From NCBI GenBank assembly GCA_012932295.1, contig JAAONU010000016.1, forward strand, positions 29,077,290 to 29,141,289: a stretch of 64,000 bases of DNA, in the 5' to 3' direction. Every line of letters begins with the position of its first letter. Within the stretch, counting starts at the first letter, position 1. The notes under the pieces are model-generated. The model saw only the letters and a list, made by a program, of their open reading frames with translations, was not told where the DNA came from and did no database searches. Source of the stretch: Cyclina sinensis (lineage: Eukaryota > Mollusca > Bivalvia > Venerida > Veneridae). Shown here in pieces: positions 47,201 to 52,960 of this stretch. A program made the translations under genes and the position numbers.

Positions 47201-50200
47201 CTAAATAGTGTTCTATTTTCCCTTAATGAACTTGCATATTTGCTGGGGACTCGACCTGGTATTAAGACCAACTCACAATTAAGAACACTTCCCTTAATAC
47301 CCAATGGTGGTCTTAATAGAGGAATTTTGCTGTATAACTCTATGTTATATGACGGACGGACCGACGATGGACAATCATCGATCCTAAAAGCTCACATGAG
47401 CACTACGTGCTAAGGTGAGCTAAAAACATGTGAGGTAAGAAAGCTTTTGGGGAAGCACTTTCATTTTATGGCCAAGGTTAATAATTGCTATGTGGTGACC
47501 TTGACCTTTGACCTTGAGACCTCTAAGGTGGTCTGGCAAATAGCACACATCAAGGTGCATAAACATGCTTTGGATAAAAGCATGTTTATTTTATGGCCGA
47601 AGTAAATATTTGCTATTTGGGGTCATGGTGACCTTGACCTTTGGCCCCTTGACCGCTAAGTGGCCCTTGCAAATAGAGTCTATAAAGGTGCATACATTTG
47701 TGAAGTTTAAGGCTGTGGATGGAATGACTTCTATTATACCGCCATGGTTAATATATGATATTTGGAGGTCAAGGTGACCTTCACCTTTGACCCTGTGACC
47801 TCTAAGTGGGTCTGGTGGCTAGAGTTCATCAAAGTGCATGCACCGTCAAGATTGGAGGCTGTAGGTAGAAGGACTTTCGCGTTATGATAGGGTTCATACA
47901 CCCATTCAATGCCAAAATTCAGACACCTTTAAAGCACTTTTTAAGCAAGTTTTCGCAATTTCCAAGCACACATATCCTTGAAGCCATTTTCTGGTTTCTA
48001 TAGGAGAACAAATAAGGGGCACAACTTCGGCGTATTCATACCCATACTAGTTCGAACCAACTGCAATTTGTCCCGTTACTGTTATGTTGGGCAAACATAT
48101 TATAGGAGGAACTGACATTTTTCGCTTTTTTTATATGGAAAAAGAAATATCCATGCAATAAACATGTGCATACCTTGTATTTCACGATCGACAAACATAA
48201 AACTTAATGACCACCGTTTCCGGTTTCTTTTTCAAATGCCAATGTTTCATCTCAATATTTTTGTTGCAGGTAGGCATATTGAAGGTTTTTATGTTGTTAG
48301 TTTTGTTTTCGTTTCCTCACAGTTGCTGTTTTATTTTAAGTTTCATTTGAGAGTTTAAAATTATCAAGTTGTCTTACGTCAAAGGTTGTTCAAGCATAAA
48401 CGACTTCGCTCCAGTTCAGTTATCTCTTTTTTTACTGACCCCAACAATACGGCAAATGCAGAGTATGCATTTATTTATGAAAACGAAGTGTAGCTGTTTT
48501 ATATCATATTAAAGAACATATTTTAAAGCGACCTGCTTGATAACTTTAATTTCTTTAAGACTTTAATTTCACAGTAAAAGCAGATTTAAATAGATCAAAG
48601 CTTCTGCCATGTCATTTCTTGGGTAAGAAGGGCTGCTCGCTTGACTGGAGCACGCTCCTCGAATGCAGAGTGCCAAGTGGGCCACTTTAAGTAAGCAGAA
48701 CGGGCGATGTGGGATGAACCAAAAAGATGGGTCGACGATGCATGAAACATTAATGTTTACGTTTAGAATTTCTTTGTAACATAATTTCGCGTAGTCACTC
48801 TTTTTTACCCGCAGAATCGCGGAGTCACTCCGACAATAAATACACTCCATTTTGCCGCGAAGTGACTCCATAGTGCTGGAGTTTTTGTAAATTTACTCCA
48901 AGTCACTCTTTTTCCACCTACTCCAAACTTTGTGGAATTTGGACAATCCTGCTAAGCTGTACTGTAAACGGCGAAGGTCATTTAAAGGTCAAGGTCACAG
49001 TTGAAACAATCAACAAGAGAACCATGATGGCCCTGGATCGCTCACCTGAATATGACTGAGCAAACATCAGATGCAACATTACATTTTCTAACTGAAGATA
49101 TTCAAAGATCTCATCTTTTATGCAAAAAATCCATGGGGCAGAGGCAATTTCGTGATAACAGCTTCTGAGGAGATGTCATTTGAAGCAATATTTTGAAAAC
49201 AACCTATTTTTAGCTCCGGTGGCCATTTTGTTCAATGGAGCAGAACCGTTTAAGCAATTTTAATGCAGGGGTATGTAAGGACTATTTCAGTGACATTTGA
49301 TGGAAAATTACCTTGCCATTGAGTAGGAGATGCTGTTTGATTTTTTTTCTACTTTTAGCTTTTGCAGCCCTTATGTGCAATGGAGTGGAACAGTTTGAGC
49401 AATTTTAGAAAAGGGCATTATAAGGAACATTTCTGTCAAATTTGGCTTAAAATGGCCTCGTGTTTTTGGAGGAGATGTCATTTGAAGCAAAATATTGATG
49501 AATATCTATTTTTAGCTCATGCGGCCATTTTGTTCAATGGAGCGGAACCATTTTTAATAATTTTAATAAAGGGCTATGTAAGGAACATTTCGGTGAAATT
49601 TGGTGGAAAATTTCCCAACCGTTTGGGAGGAGATGTTGTTTGAAATTTTTTCTATTTTTAGCTTTTGCAGCCCTTATGTGCAATGTAGCGGAACGGTTTG
49701 AGCAATTTTAGACAAGACATGATAAGGAACATTTCTGTAAAGTTTGGTTTAAAATGGCCAAGTGGTTTAGAAGGAGAAGTCATTTGAAGCCAAATATTAA
49801 CAAAAAACTACTTTTAGCTCTAGTGGCCATTTTGATCAATGGAGCTGAACCATTTTAGCAATTTTAATAGAGGGCTATGTAAGGAACATTTCGGTGAAAT
49901 TTGGTGGAAAATCTCCCAACCTTTTAGGAGGAGATGTTGTTTGAATTTTTTTCTATTTTTAGCTTTTGTAGCCCTAATGTCTAATGGAGCAGAACAGTTT
50001 GAGCAATTTTAGAAAAGGGCATTATAAGGAACATATCTGTCAAATTTGGTTTAAAATGGCCAAGTGGTTTAGGATGAGATGTCATTTGAAGCCAAATATT
50101 GACAAAAATCTATTTTTAGCTCTGGCAGCCATTTTGTTCAATGGAGCGGAACCATTTTTAACAATTTTAATAAAGGGCTATGTAAAGAACATTTCTGTGA

Positions 50201-52700
50201 AACTTGGTGGAAAATCTCTTAACCGTTTAGGAGGAGATGTTGTTTGAAATTTTTTCTATTTTTAGCTTTTGCAGCCCTTATGTGCAATGGAGCGGAACGG
50301 TTTGAGCAATTTTAGGAACGGGACATTTCTGTAAAGTTTGGTTAAAAATAGCTTAGTGGTTTAGGAGGAGATGTCATTTAAAGTAAAATGTTGATGCCGG
50401 ACGCCAGGTGATCACAATAGCTCACCCTGAGCATTTGCTCAAGTGAGCTAAAAAGATGGAGTTGTTATAAGGGTTGTTTTGTGTAAGTTTGAATCAAGTC
50501 CATAAATAAATGAGAAAGATATAATTATTAAAGCAAAATTCAATAATTTAACATTGATGGTCAAGGTCATTTAAAGGTTAATGTCACACCTGAATTTTTC
50601 AATTGTCAGTTTTGTTGTAAATGTTGTTTTGTGCATGTATGAATCCAAACCATAAATAAATGACAAAGTTATAAGAAATTAAGCAAAATTCAACAATCTG
50701 ACCTTGATGGTCAAGGTCACACTTGGTTTATTCAACATGTATGTTTTGTCCAAGTATGAATCAAATCCATCTATAAACAAGAAATGTTTGTAAAACATAC
50801 ATGCCCCCCAGGAGCACCTAATTGCTTGTGGTTGGGCCAAAGCATTCTCTAGTTATTGATCAGAAACCGTTTTTAGGATCAAGGTCCCTGTGGCCTTGAC
50901 CTTTGACCTAATGACCTCAAAATCAATAGAGGTCATCTACTGGTGATGACCAACCAGCATACCGAGTTTGGTGAACCTACGTCAAAGCATTCTCTAGTTA
51001 TTGATTGTAAACCATTTTTAGGATGAAAGTCTCTGTGAGCTTGACCTTTGACCTAATGACCTCAAAATCAATACGGGTCATCTACTGGTAATGACCAACC
51101 AGCATACCAAGTTTGGTGAACCTAGGTCAAACTTTCTAAGTCAACAAGAAATATTTGTAAAACATACATGCCCCCCAGCAGCACCTCTACTGCTGATGAC
51201 CAACCAGTATATCAAGTTTGGTAAACCTAGGTCAAAGCATTCTCTAGTTATTGATCGGAAACCGTTTTTAGGATGAAAGTCTGTGAGCTTGACCTTTGAC
51301 CTAATGACCTCAAAGTCAATAGGGGTCATCTAATGGTGATGACCAACCAACATACCAAGTTTGGTGAACCTAGGTCAAAGCGTTCTCTAGTTATGAATCG
51401 GAAATCGTTATAAGGATGAAGGTCCCTGTGATCTTGACCTTTGACCTTCTGATCTTAAAATCAATAGGGGTCATCTACTGGTGATGACCAACCAACATAC
51501 CAAGTTTGGTGAACCTAGGTCAAAGCGTTCTCTAGTTATGAATCGGAAATCGTTATAAGGATGAAGGTCCCTGTGATCTTGACCTTTGACCTTCTGATCT
51601 TAAAATCAATAGGGGTCATCTACTGGTGATGACCAACCAGCATACCAAGTTTAGTGAATCCAGGTCAAAGGGTTCTCTCGTTTTTGATCGGAGACAGATC
51701 TACTGACGGACCAACCGACATTTGCAAAACTATATGCCCCCCTCATCTTTGATTGGGGGGGGCATAAAAAGGGGCCATAATTCTCACATAATACTGGACA
51801 CAGGAACCCTCTCTTGTGAGCAGACTATGCTCTTGATGATAAACAAGTATTGTGAGTTTCAGGGCTATATCTGCAAGGGAAAGGTGACTAGTGCTACCTT
51901 GCCAAAAAATTTTACCCTAATTTCTAATTCCAAAAGGGGTCATCATTCACACAAAATGCTGGACACAGTTACCTCCTCTTGTGATTAGACTAAGCTCTTG
52001 AGGGTAAACTAGTATTGTATGATTCAGGTCTATTATCTGCAAGGGAAAGGTGACTAGTACTACCTTGCCAAAAAACTTTAACCAATTTCTTAGTCGAAAA
52101 GTGGCCTTAATTCACACAAAATGCTTGACACAGTTACCTCCTCTTGTTAGCAGAGTAAGCTCTTAATGGTAAACAAGTATTATAAGTTTCAGGGCTATAT
52201 CTGCAAAGGTTACTTGCCAAAAAACTCTTACCTGAACCAATGCCGATGCCGGGGCGAGAACTATAGCCCTCCTTATTCTTCTAATAGTCAAGCTAAAAAG
52301 TTATAATCATGTTACAAGTTTTCAGACGGGAATGGCAACAGCAACGACACCATGACTATAGCAATAGCTTGAATTTTTTCTTCAAAACAGTCGAGCTAAA
52401 AACAAAATGCTCCCTTGGTGGTCAAAAAAATACTAAATGAAAACTTCAAACACTATTCAACCAGTTAAAAACATTACCTTTTTGCGAAGTTTTCTGACAT
52501 TTTGATTTTGTGTCTTCAGTTTCCATGGAAGCATCGCCATTACCATCAGGCTTCATTCCTGCACTTGGTGTCCGACTTTCCATTGGTTCTTCAGAAATGT
52601 TGTTTCCTGTTTCTTCCTCAAGGTTTCGTTTCCCACCTGACCTTGCTGTCGATGTTGAGGGATAGCAGTCTGTTTTTACTTTACTCCTATCAGCATATGA
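26179..52700 (-). CDS. MCMBP: MCM complex-binding protein, partial (11 C-terminal coding exons; 5' end off window)
   Basis: MCMBP is a nuclear protein that binds MCM3-7 assemblies in place of MCM2. It is implicated in MCM supply, unloading of MCM complexes from chromatin and sister chromatid cohesion (family knowledge, MCM_bind family). Exons, minus strand in coding order: 52700-52478, 44879-44806, 44408-44311, 43806-43643, 40592-40469, 40059-39942, 39722-39557, 38899-38766, 35137-34973, 28863-28775, 26293-26179 (stop TGA). All introns are GT-AG and phases join without a stop; the sum is 1,470 nt, 490 codons. Conserved stretches seen in order include [84 protein letters not shown] and [11 protein letters not shown]. 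About 150 N-terminal residues, known in vertebrate MCMBP, are missing here and should lie beyond 64,000. Introns are 0.3-9 kb and repeat-filled. Identification is very secure. Confidence 0.95.
26441..26613 (+). repeat. 57-bp tandem repeat, three copies
   Basis: CAGATTTTGCTCCATTTAAC starts at 26,441, 26,498 and 26,555, exactly 57 bases apart and nearly identical. Because 57 is a multiple of three, it keeps two plus-strand frames open, which are not genes. It lies in the last MCMBP intron, about 150 bases from the acceptor. Confidence 0.9.
26861..26943 (+). repeat. 27-bp tandem repeat, three copies
   Basis: CAGTTACATGATATCTTGA-type units start at 26,865, 26,892 and 26,919. Confidence 0.85.
26985..27845 (-). 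mobile_element. TTGAGTGGATGACCCC element, inverted copy
   Basis: Reverse-orientation relative of the element at 3,440. It begins ACAAGAGCAACGCTGGGCGG and ATTATATGCCCGCAGAG and contains 'ggggtcatccactcaatgtg' and 'gtcactgtgaccttgacctt' repeatedly. The far end has 'gacagacaccatggacc'. Confidence 0.75.
27846..28748 (-). mobile_element. CTCACCTGAG-family element, complete, minus orientation
   Basis: It runs from ACAAGAGGGCCATCATGGCC plus CTAGATCGCTCAC to the palindrome AGCTCACCTTTGAGCAC-TTT-GCGCTCAGGTAAGCT at 28,708-28,742. Four or five core monomers lie between. It stops about 26 bases short of the donor of the 89-nt MCMBP exon. Confidence 0.8.
28775..28863 (-). CDS. MCMBP: MCMBP exon, [11 protein letters not shown] (short, 89 nt)
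   Basis: This small exon has acceptor TTTTCAG and donor GTGAAA, phase 0 in and phase 2 out. It encodes [20 protein letters not shown] and then DFHMLLSLT. This matches the vertebrate stretch EDDFVEMRKNDPQSITADDL in spacing and key residues. It is only 29 codons, so ORF length alone would not reveal it. The donor is only about 26 bases from the end of a hairpin-ended repeat (27,846-28,748) inserted in the next intron. Confidence 0.92.
28890..29040. other. Short unique intron sequence
   Basis: Nothing recognisable between the 89-nt MCMBP exon and the next repeat. Confidence 0.4.
29043..31357 (-). mobile_element. Long CTCACCTGAG-family element, ~14 monomers
   Basis: It runs from ACAAGAGGGCCATGATGGCC plus CTGGATTGCTCACCTGAG to ACGGACGGAAGGACGACGGA and the palindrome AGCTCACATGAGCAC-CAT-GTGCTAAGGTGAGCT (31,319-31,353). 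Internal monomers of about 170 bp ('aagcctatgccttacagt' type, 'gatttgaacaaacttggtag') are highly similar to each other between 30,050 and 31,050, suggesting recent internal expansion. A run of 12 G lies at about 30,985. Confidence 0.82.
31425..31867 (-). mobile_element. TTAA MITE with tRNA-like core, copy 2 (inverted)
   Basis: TTAA at 31,425-31,428 and 31,864-31,867 bounds AGGGGCTGTGCTCCAGAT ... ATCTGGAGTACAGCCTCT. It is the reverse complement of the element at 22,292, clearly similar over its length. In this orientation the plus strand shows GATGGTGGTGACAGTAAAAG and AGGGTCCAGAGTTCAAATCA, tRNA-like boxes. Confidence 0.88.
32264..34222 (+). mobile_element. Inserted hairpin element with AACTAGGTCACTGAGC monomers
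   Basis: The head is AGCTCACCATAGCTGGCTCA plus GGGTGAGCTAT, then CGTCGTCCCTCGTCTGTCGT. The core has about ten ~145-bp monomers ('tcaaaaactaggtcactgag', 'aaaaccttgttaacacttta'). A fragment matching 2,580-2,900 follows ('aggttcctigca' region, written here without exact text), ending ACTCAGGTGAGCGATCCAGG and the GGGCCATCATGGCCC hairpin. It is opposite in orientation to the element it interrupts. Confidence 0.78.
32751..33330 (+). repeat. Perfect-looking 290-bp tandem duplication (two monomers)
   Basis: GTCACTGAGCCCAAATATGG at 32,751 and 33,041 opens two copies that read the same over about 290 bp, including the monomer-specific variants ('gagaccaaatatgg', 'cctttttatcactctagagg'). This is a two-monomer higher-order duplication inside the inserted element. 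Confidence 0.88.
34973..35137 (-). CDS. MCMBP: MCMBP exon, SDCLIPLQ / GLSDVMQK
   Basis: This 165-nt exon has acceptor TTTGTTTCAG and donor GTAATT, phase 0 in and out, 55 codons. It encodes [20 protein letters not shown], then [20 protein letters not shown] and YGLSDVMQK. It corresponds to the vertebrate segment ADCQIHLQPQ through LEYSISDEITK. Confidence 0.93.
35138..35543. other. MCMBP intron, no feature seen
   Basis: Unique AT-rich intron sequence between the SDCLIPLQ exon and the MITE. Confidence 0.4.
35544..35981 (+). mobile_element. TTAA MITE with tRNA-like core, second family
   Basis: A perfect 19-bp inverted repeat TTAAAGCGACTGACTCACA bounds the element (35,544-35,562 and 35,963-35,981), with TTAA at both outer ends. 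At 35,775-35,846 it carries GCCGTGGCTCAGTGGGCTAA and GTGGGTTCGAATCCTGG, a good tRNA A-box/B-box pair. Its sequence differs from the other TTAA element in the window but the architecture is the same. A 62-codon open frame inside is not credible as a gene. Confidence 0.88.
35985..36340. other. MCMBP intron, no feature seen
   Basis: No repeat or open frame with support. Confidence 0.4.
36340..38690 (-). mobile_element. Hairpin-ended repeat with TATTGGGCGGACAAG monomers
   Basis: About nine monomers of roughly 150-165 bp carry 'ggattcttaagttattgggc', 'ggggtcatctactggtcatg' and TTTGACCCAGTGACCTCAAA. A second block follows (38,160-38,600) with 'aggcaataactcaaaaatta' monomers. The end is ATGATGGACGGACAAAGCGG and the stem-loop GCTAGCCCTTCGGGAAGCAT near 38,665-38,685. 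Confidence 0.75.
38766..38899 (-). CDS. MCMBP: MCMBP exon, HQQEFPCNI motif
   Basis: This 134-nt exon has acceptor TTTTCCAG and donor GTAAGC, phase 1 in and phase 0 out. It encodes [20 protein letters not shown] and then [20 protein letters not shown] and KSILP, matching vertebrate [20 protein letters not shown] and YHQMEFPCNI. The donor lies about 75 bases from a large repeat block (36.3-38.69 kb) in the following intron. Confidence 0.94.
39058..39236 (-). mobile_element. tRNA-derived SINE, minus strand
   Basis: The minus strand reads AAGTGGCCTAGTGGTTAAAG, TGTCTGCTTCTCAACCC and GATCATGGGTTGAAGCGC, a tRNA-like A-box/B-box, followed by a body with 'gacaccagtactggttggtt' and 'aggaagtggaccg', a common mollusc SINE layout. 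It is sense to MCMBP within its intron. Confidence 0.75.
39338..39395 (-). mobile_element. tRNA-like fragment, minus strand
   Basis: The minus strand TATGTGGTAACAGCATTTGT and GACCCTAGGTTTGAATCTC resembles A and B boxes. Confidence 0.45.
39557..39722 (-). CDS. MCMBP: MCMBP exon, KKDYTANRL motif
   Basis: This 166-nt exon has acceptor CTCTTGCAG and donor GTAAAA, phase 0 in and phase 1 out. Its 55 codons include [38 protein letters not shown] and LEPGQLDVN. This is the best-conserved exon of the gene and matches vertebrate [19 protein letters not shown] and EQGQLD closely. Confidence 0.95.
39942..40059 (-). CDS. MCMBP: MCMBP exon, ALGKFSLNL motif
   Basis: This 118-nt exon has acceptor TTTCATAG and donor GTATCT, phase 2 in and phase 0 out. 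It encodes [20 protein letters not shown] and then [19 protein letters not shown], equivalent to the vertebrate segment around LPLGKFTVNLSGCP. Confidence 0.93.
40060..40468. other. MCMBP intron, no feature seen
   Basis: Unique intron sequence. Confidence 0.4.
40469..40592 (-). CDS. MCMBP: MCMBP exon, [14 protein letters not shown] motif
   Basis: This 124-nt exon has acceptor TTTTCAG and donor GTATGT, phase 1 in and phase 2 out. It encodes [20 protein letters not shown] and then [21 protein letters not shown]. This is the most diagnostic segment of the family (vertebrate [21 protein letters not shown]). Two other GT dinucleotides lie beside the donor. GTATGT is chosen because it alone rebuilds the Val-Tyr codons with the next exon. 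Confidence 0.93.
40593..40980. other. MCMBP intron, no feature seen
   Basis: Unique intron sequence up to the next repeat. Confidence 0.4.
40986..43450 (-). mobile_element. ACAAGAGCCACCGCAAGCGG element with a nested insertion
   Basis: The end ACAAGAGCCACCGCAAGCGG forms a GC-rich hairpin. Monomers contain 'agttatggccaattttagca', 'aaattcaatattttgacctt' and 'gttgttttgtccaagt'. The far end has 'gtgacggacaaagcaatcc' and TCTTCAAAAGGGCGACACAA. The monomer text is cut at about 41,530 and resumes at about 42,360. Confidence 0.72.
41530..42362 (-). mobile_element. GAGGGCCAATGGCCCTAAAG element, ~136-bp monomers
   Basis: It starts with the hairpin GGGCCAATGGCCC, then 'actaacctgggttcaaagat'. About six monomers contain TAGGTCAGTAGGTCAAAAAT, ATAGGTCATGCTATGACATT and 'tggtccaaatttcattgcc'. 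Shorter relatives begin at 45,364 and 45,562. Confidence 0.78.
43505..43625 (-). mobile_element. tRNA-derived SINE head, minus strand
   Basis: The minus strand AACAGTGGTCAGGGGGTGAG and GATTGCTGGTTCAAGTCTCA matches A-box/B-box layout. It ends about 20 bases before the donor of the 164-nt MCMBP exon. Confidence 0.6.
43643..43806 (-). CDS. MCMBP: MCMBP exon, PRLHAV / NPLLPE motifs
   Basis: This 164-nt exon has acceptor ATCATCAG and donor GTAGAA, phase 2 in and phase 1 out. An acidic start ([16 protein letters not shown]) leads into [13 protein letters not shown] and [16 protein letters not shown], matching the vertebrate SLVPRIHVIL and HINPLLP stretches. The donor GTAGAA is weaker than the others in this gene, so the exact 3' edge is the least certain part. 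Confidence 0.9.
43807..44310. other. MCMBP intron, no repeat seen
   Basis: Opposite-strand frames of 86 and 66 codons overlap here (44,010-44,270 and 44,014-44,214). Neither has splice sites or similarity support, and I read this as chance. Confidence 0.4.
44311..44408 (-). CDS. MCMBP: MCMBP exon, FKVNDI motif
   Basis: This 98-nt exon has acceptor TTTCAG and donor GTAAGG, phase 0 in and phase 2 out. It encodes [20 protein letters not shown] and then [12 protein letters not shown], which aligns without gaps to the vertebrate segment VYEDWDCFKVNDILELYGIL. Confidence 0.94.
44409..44805. other. MCMBP intron, no feature seen
   Basis: Unique intron sequence. Confidence 0.4.
44806..44879 (-). CDS. 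MCMBP: MCMBP exon, DLNFPLP motif
   Basis: This 74-nt exon has acceptor TTGACAG and donor GTAACT, phase 1 in and phase 0 out. It encodes [18 protein letters not shown] followed by GPACLVK. DLNFPLP and GPACLVK are near-invariant in animal MCMBP and mark the start of the conserved OB-like central region. Confidence 0.93.
45364..47426 (-). mobile_element. Insertion: GAGGGCCAATGGCCC starts and CTCACCTGAG-family body
   Basis: Two successive starts of the GGGCCAATGGCCC type (45,364 and 45,562) precede family-1 monomers in minus orientation ('gggcggggccagttttgac', 'tttctgacaagaagattt'). The end is ATGACGGACGGACCGACGAT and the palindrome AGCTCACATGAGCAC-TAC-GTGCTAAGGTGAGCT (47,390-47,424). A pogo-like element interrupts it at 46,451-47,332. 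Confidence 0.75.
46451..47332. mobile_element. pogo/Tigger-like non-autonomous DNA transposon (882 bp)
   Basis: The left end CAGTATATTACCACCTTACA and the right end (reverse complement) CAGCAAAATTCCTCTATTAA with GACCACCATTGGG have the CAG start and 'CTATTAAGACCACC' character of pogo/Tigger terminal repeats. TA flanks both sides. Flanking text joins to 'aagttttcctatataactct', the normal family-1 monomer, so the insertion site is defined. Internal direct echoes of 'aagaccac' and 'tacgaccac' lie near the ends. No transposase domain is recognisable. Confidence 0.72.
47890..48960. other. Repeat-free stretch with a cluster of GAGTCACTC motifs
   Basis: No repeat family recognised. Between 48,790 and 48,915, AGTCACTC or its complement occurs about five times (GTAGTCACTC, GGAGTCACTCC, AGTGACTCC, AAGTCACTC). 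A 100-codon minus-strand frame crosses it, but has no similarity and its translation is unlike a folded protein. It lies in an MCMBP intron. Confidence 0.4.
49013..50455 (-). mobile_element. Hairpin element with ~300-bp 'GGAGCGGAACGGTTTGAGCA' monomers
   Basis: It starts ACAAGAGAACCATGATGGCC plus CTGGATCGCTCACCTGAA and ends with the palindrome AGCTCACCCTGAGCATTTGC plus TCAAGTGAGCT (50,420-50,452). Core double monomers alternate 'tttagcttttgcagccctta' and 'tttagctctggcagccattt', giving a roughly 300-bp period. Its ends belong to the CTCACCTGAG family but the core is entirely different. Confidence 0.78.
50780..51768 (-). mobile_element. GCCCCCC hairpin element, minus orientation
   Basis: It runs from ACAAGAAATGTTTGTAAAAC plus ATACATGCCCCCCAGGAGCA to ACTATATGCCCCCCTCATCT plus TTGATTGGGGGGGGCATA. 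Monomers are the same 145-bp type as the distal array. An internal restart ('caacaagaaatatttgtaaa', 51,142) shows a nested or duplicated start. Confidence 0.8.
52478..52700 (-). CDS. MCMBP: MCMBP exon, acidic/low-complexity linker
   Basis: This is the first visible exon, 223 nt, phase 0 in and phase 1 out, with acceptor ACAG before TCATATGCT and donor GTAATG. It encodes 74 residues rich in Ser, Glu, Lys and Thr, including [10 protein letters not shown] and [19 protein letters not shown]. This fits the charged, poorly conserved linker that follows the N-terminal region in vertebrate MCMBP and holds a basic patch that could act in nuclear import (inference). The next upstream exon is not in the 11.3 kb to the window edge, so that intron is at least 11.3 kb and consists mostly of the satellite-like array. 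Confidence 0.85.
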
Positions 52701-52740
52701 CTGTACCCGTTGTCAAGGACAATGAAACTTGCTGAGCAAA

Positions 52741-52960
52741 TCTTATTCAGTCAGAATAATAAGCAATCAATGAATAATTCAACTTAATCCATATTTTAGA
52801 TAATCTTTTCAAAAATCATATCAGTGATTTAGTCTAATCAAACAGAATAAACAATTTGGTAGACTCAAGCCACTTTGACCATATTTCAGCAATCAAAATA
52901 GCATTTATCCTTTGTTTAGCTAGCCATTCACAGGAACAGTGCCAAACACACTGAAGAAAC
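52741..52960. other. MCMBP intron next to the exon, no feature seen
   Basis: Short unique sequence upstream (in gene sense) of the first visible exon. Confidence 0.4.

Larger units (their letters stand above)
45166..47890 (+). repeat. CTCTAAGTGGGTCTACTGGA monomer array, split by nested insertions
   Basis: Monomers with TGACCTTGACCTTTGACCCT and 'gtgacctctaagtgggtct' occupy 45,166-45,363 and 47,427-47,890. The text 'aataaacatgtgagggaaga' is cut at 'cattaaagcgaa' and resumes as 'aacatgtgaggtaagaaagc', so everything between (45,364-47,426) is inserted. Confidence 0.75.
48965..52400 (-). mobile_element. Mosaic of nested repeats in MCMBP intron
   Basis: Outer text (48,965-49,012, 50,458-50,775, 52,290-52,400) belongs to the 'agcaaaattcaataatttga' family also seen at 40,986. 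Inserted in it are an element at 49,013-50,455, a GCCCCCC-type element at 50,780-51,768, and monomers 'cataattctcacataatact / ctggacacag' at 51,770-52,230. The outer family ends with GACACCATGACTATAGCAAT and CAGTCGAGCTAAAAA. Confidence 0.7.

Noticed and set aside
48569..48871. 100-codon minus-strand ORF
   Set aside because: Low-complexity motif repeats at the start, no family resemblance and no splice context; treated as chance.
49362..50247. Two similar plus-strand ORFs (93 and 87 codons) that look like paralogous small proteins
   Set aside because: The similarity is the ~300-bp repeat period of a hairpin element; neighbouring monomers carry stops at the same positions.
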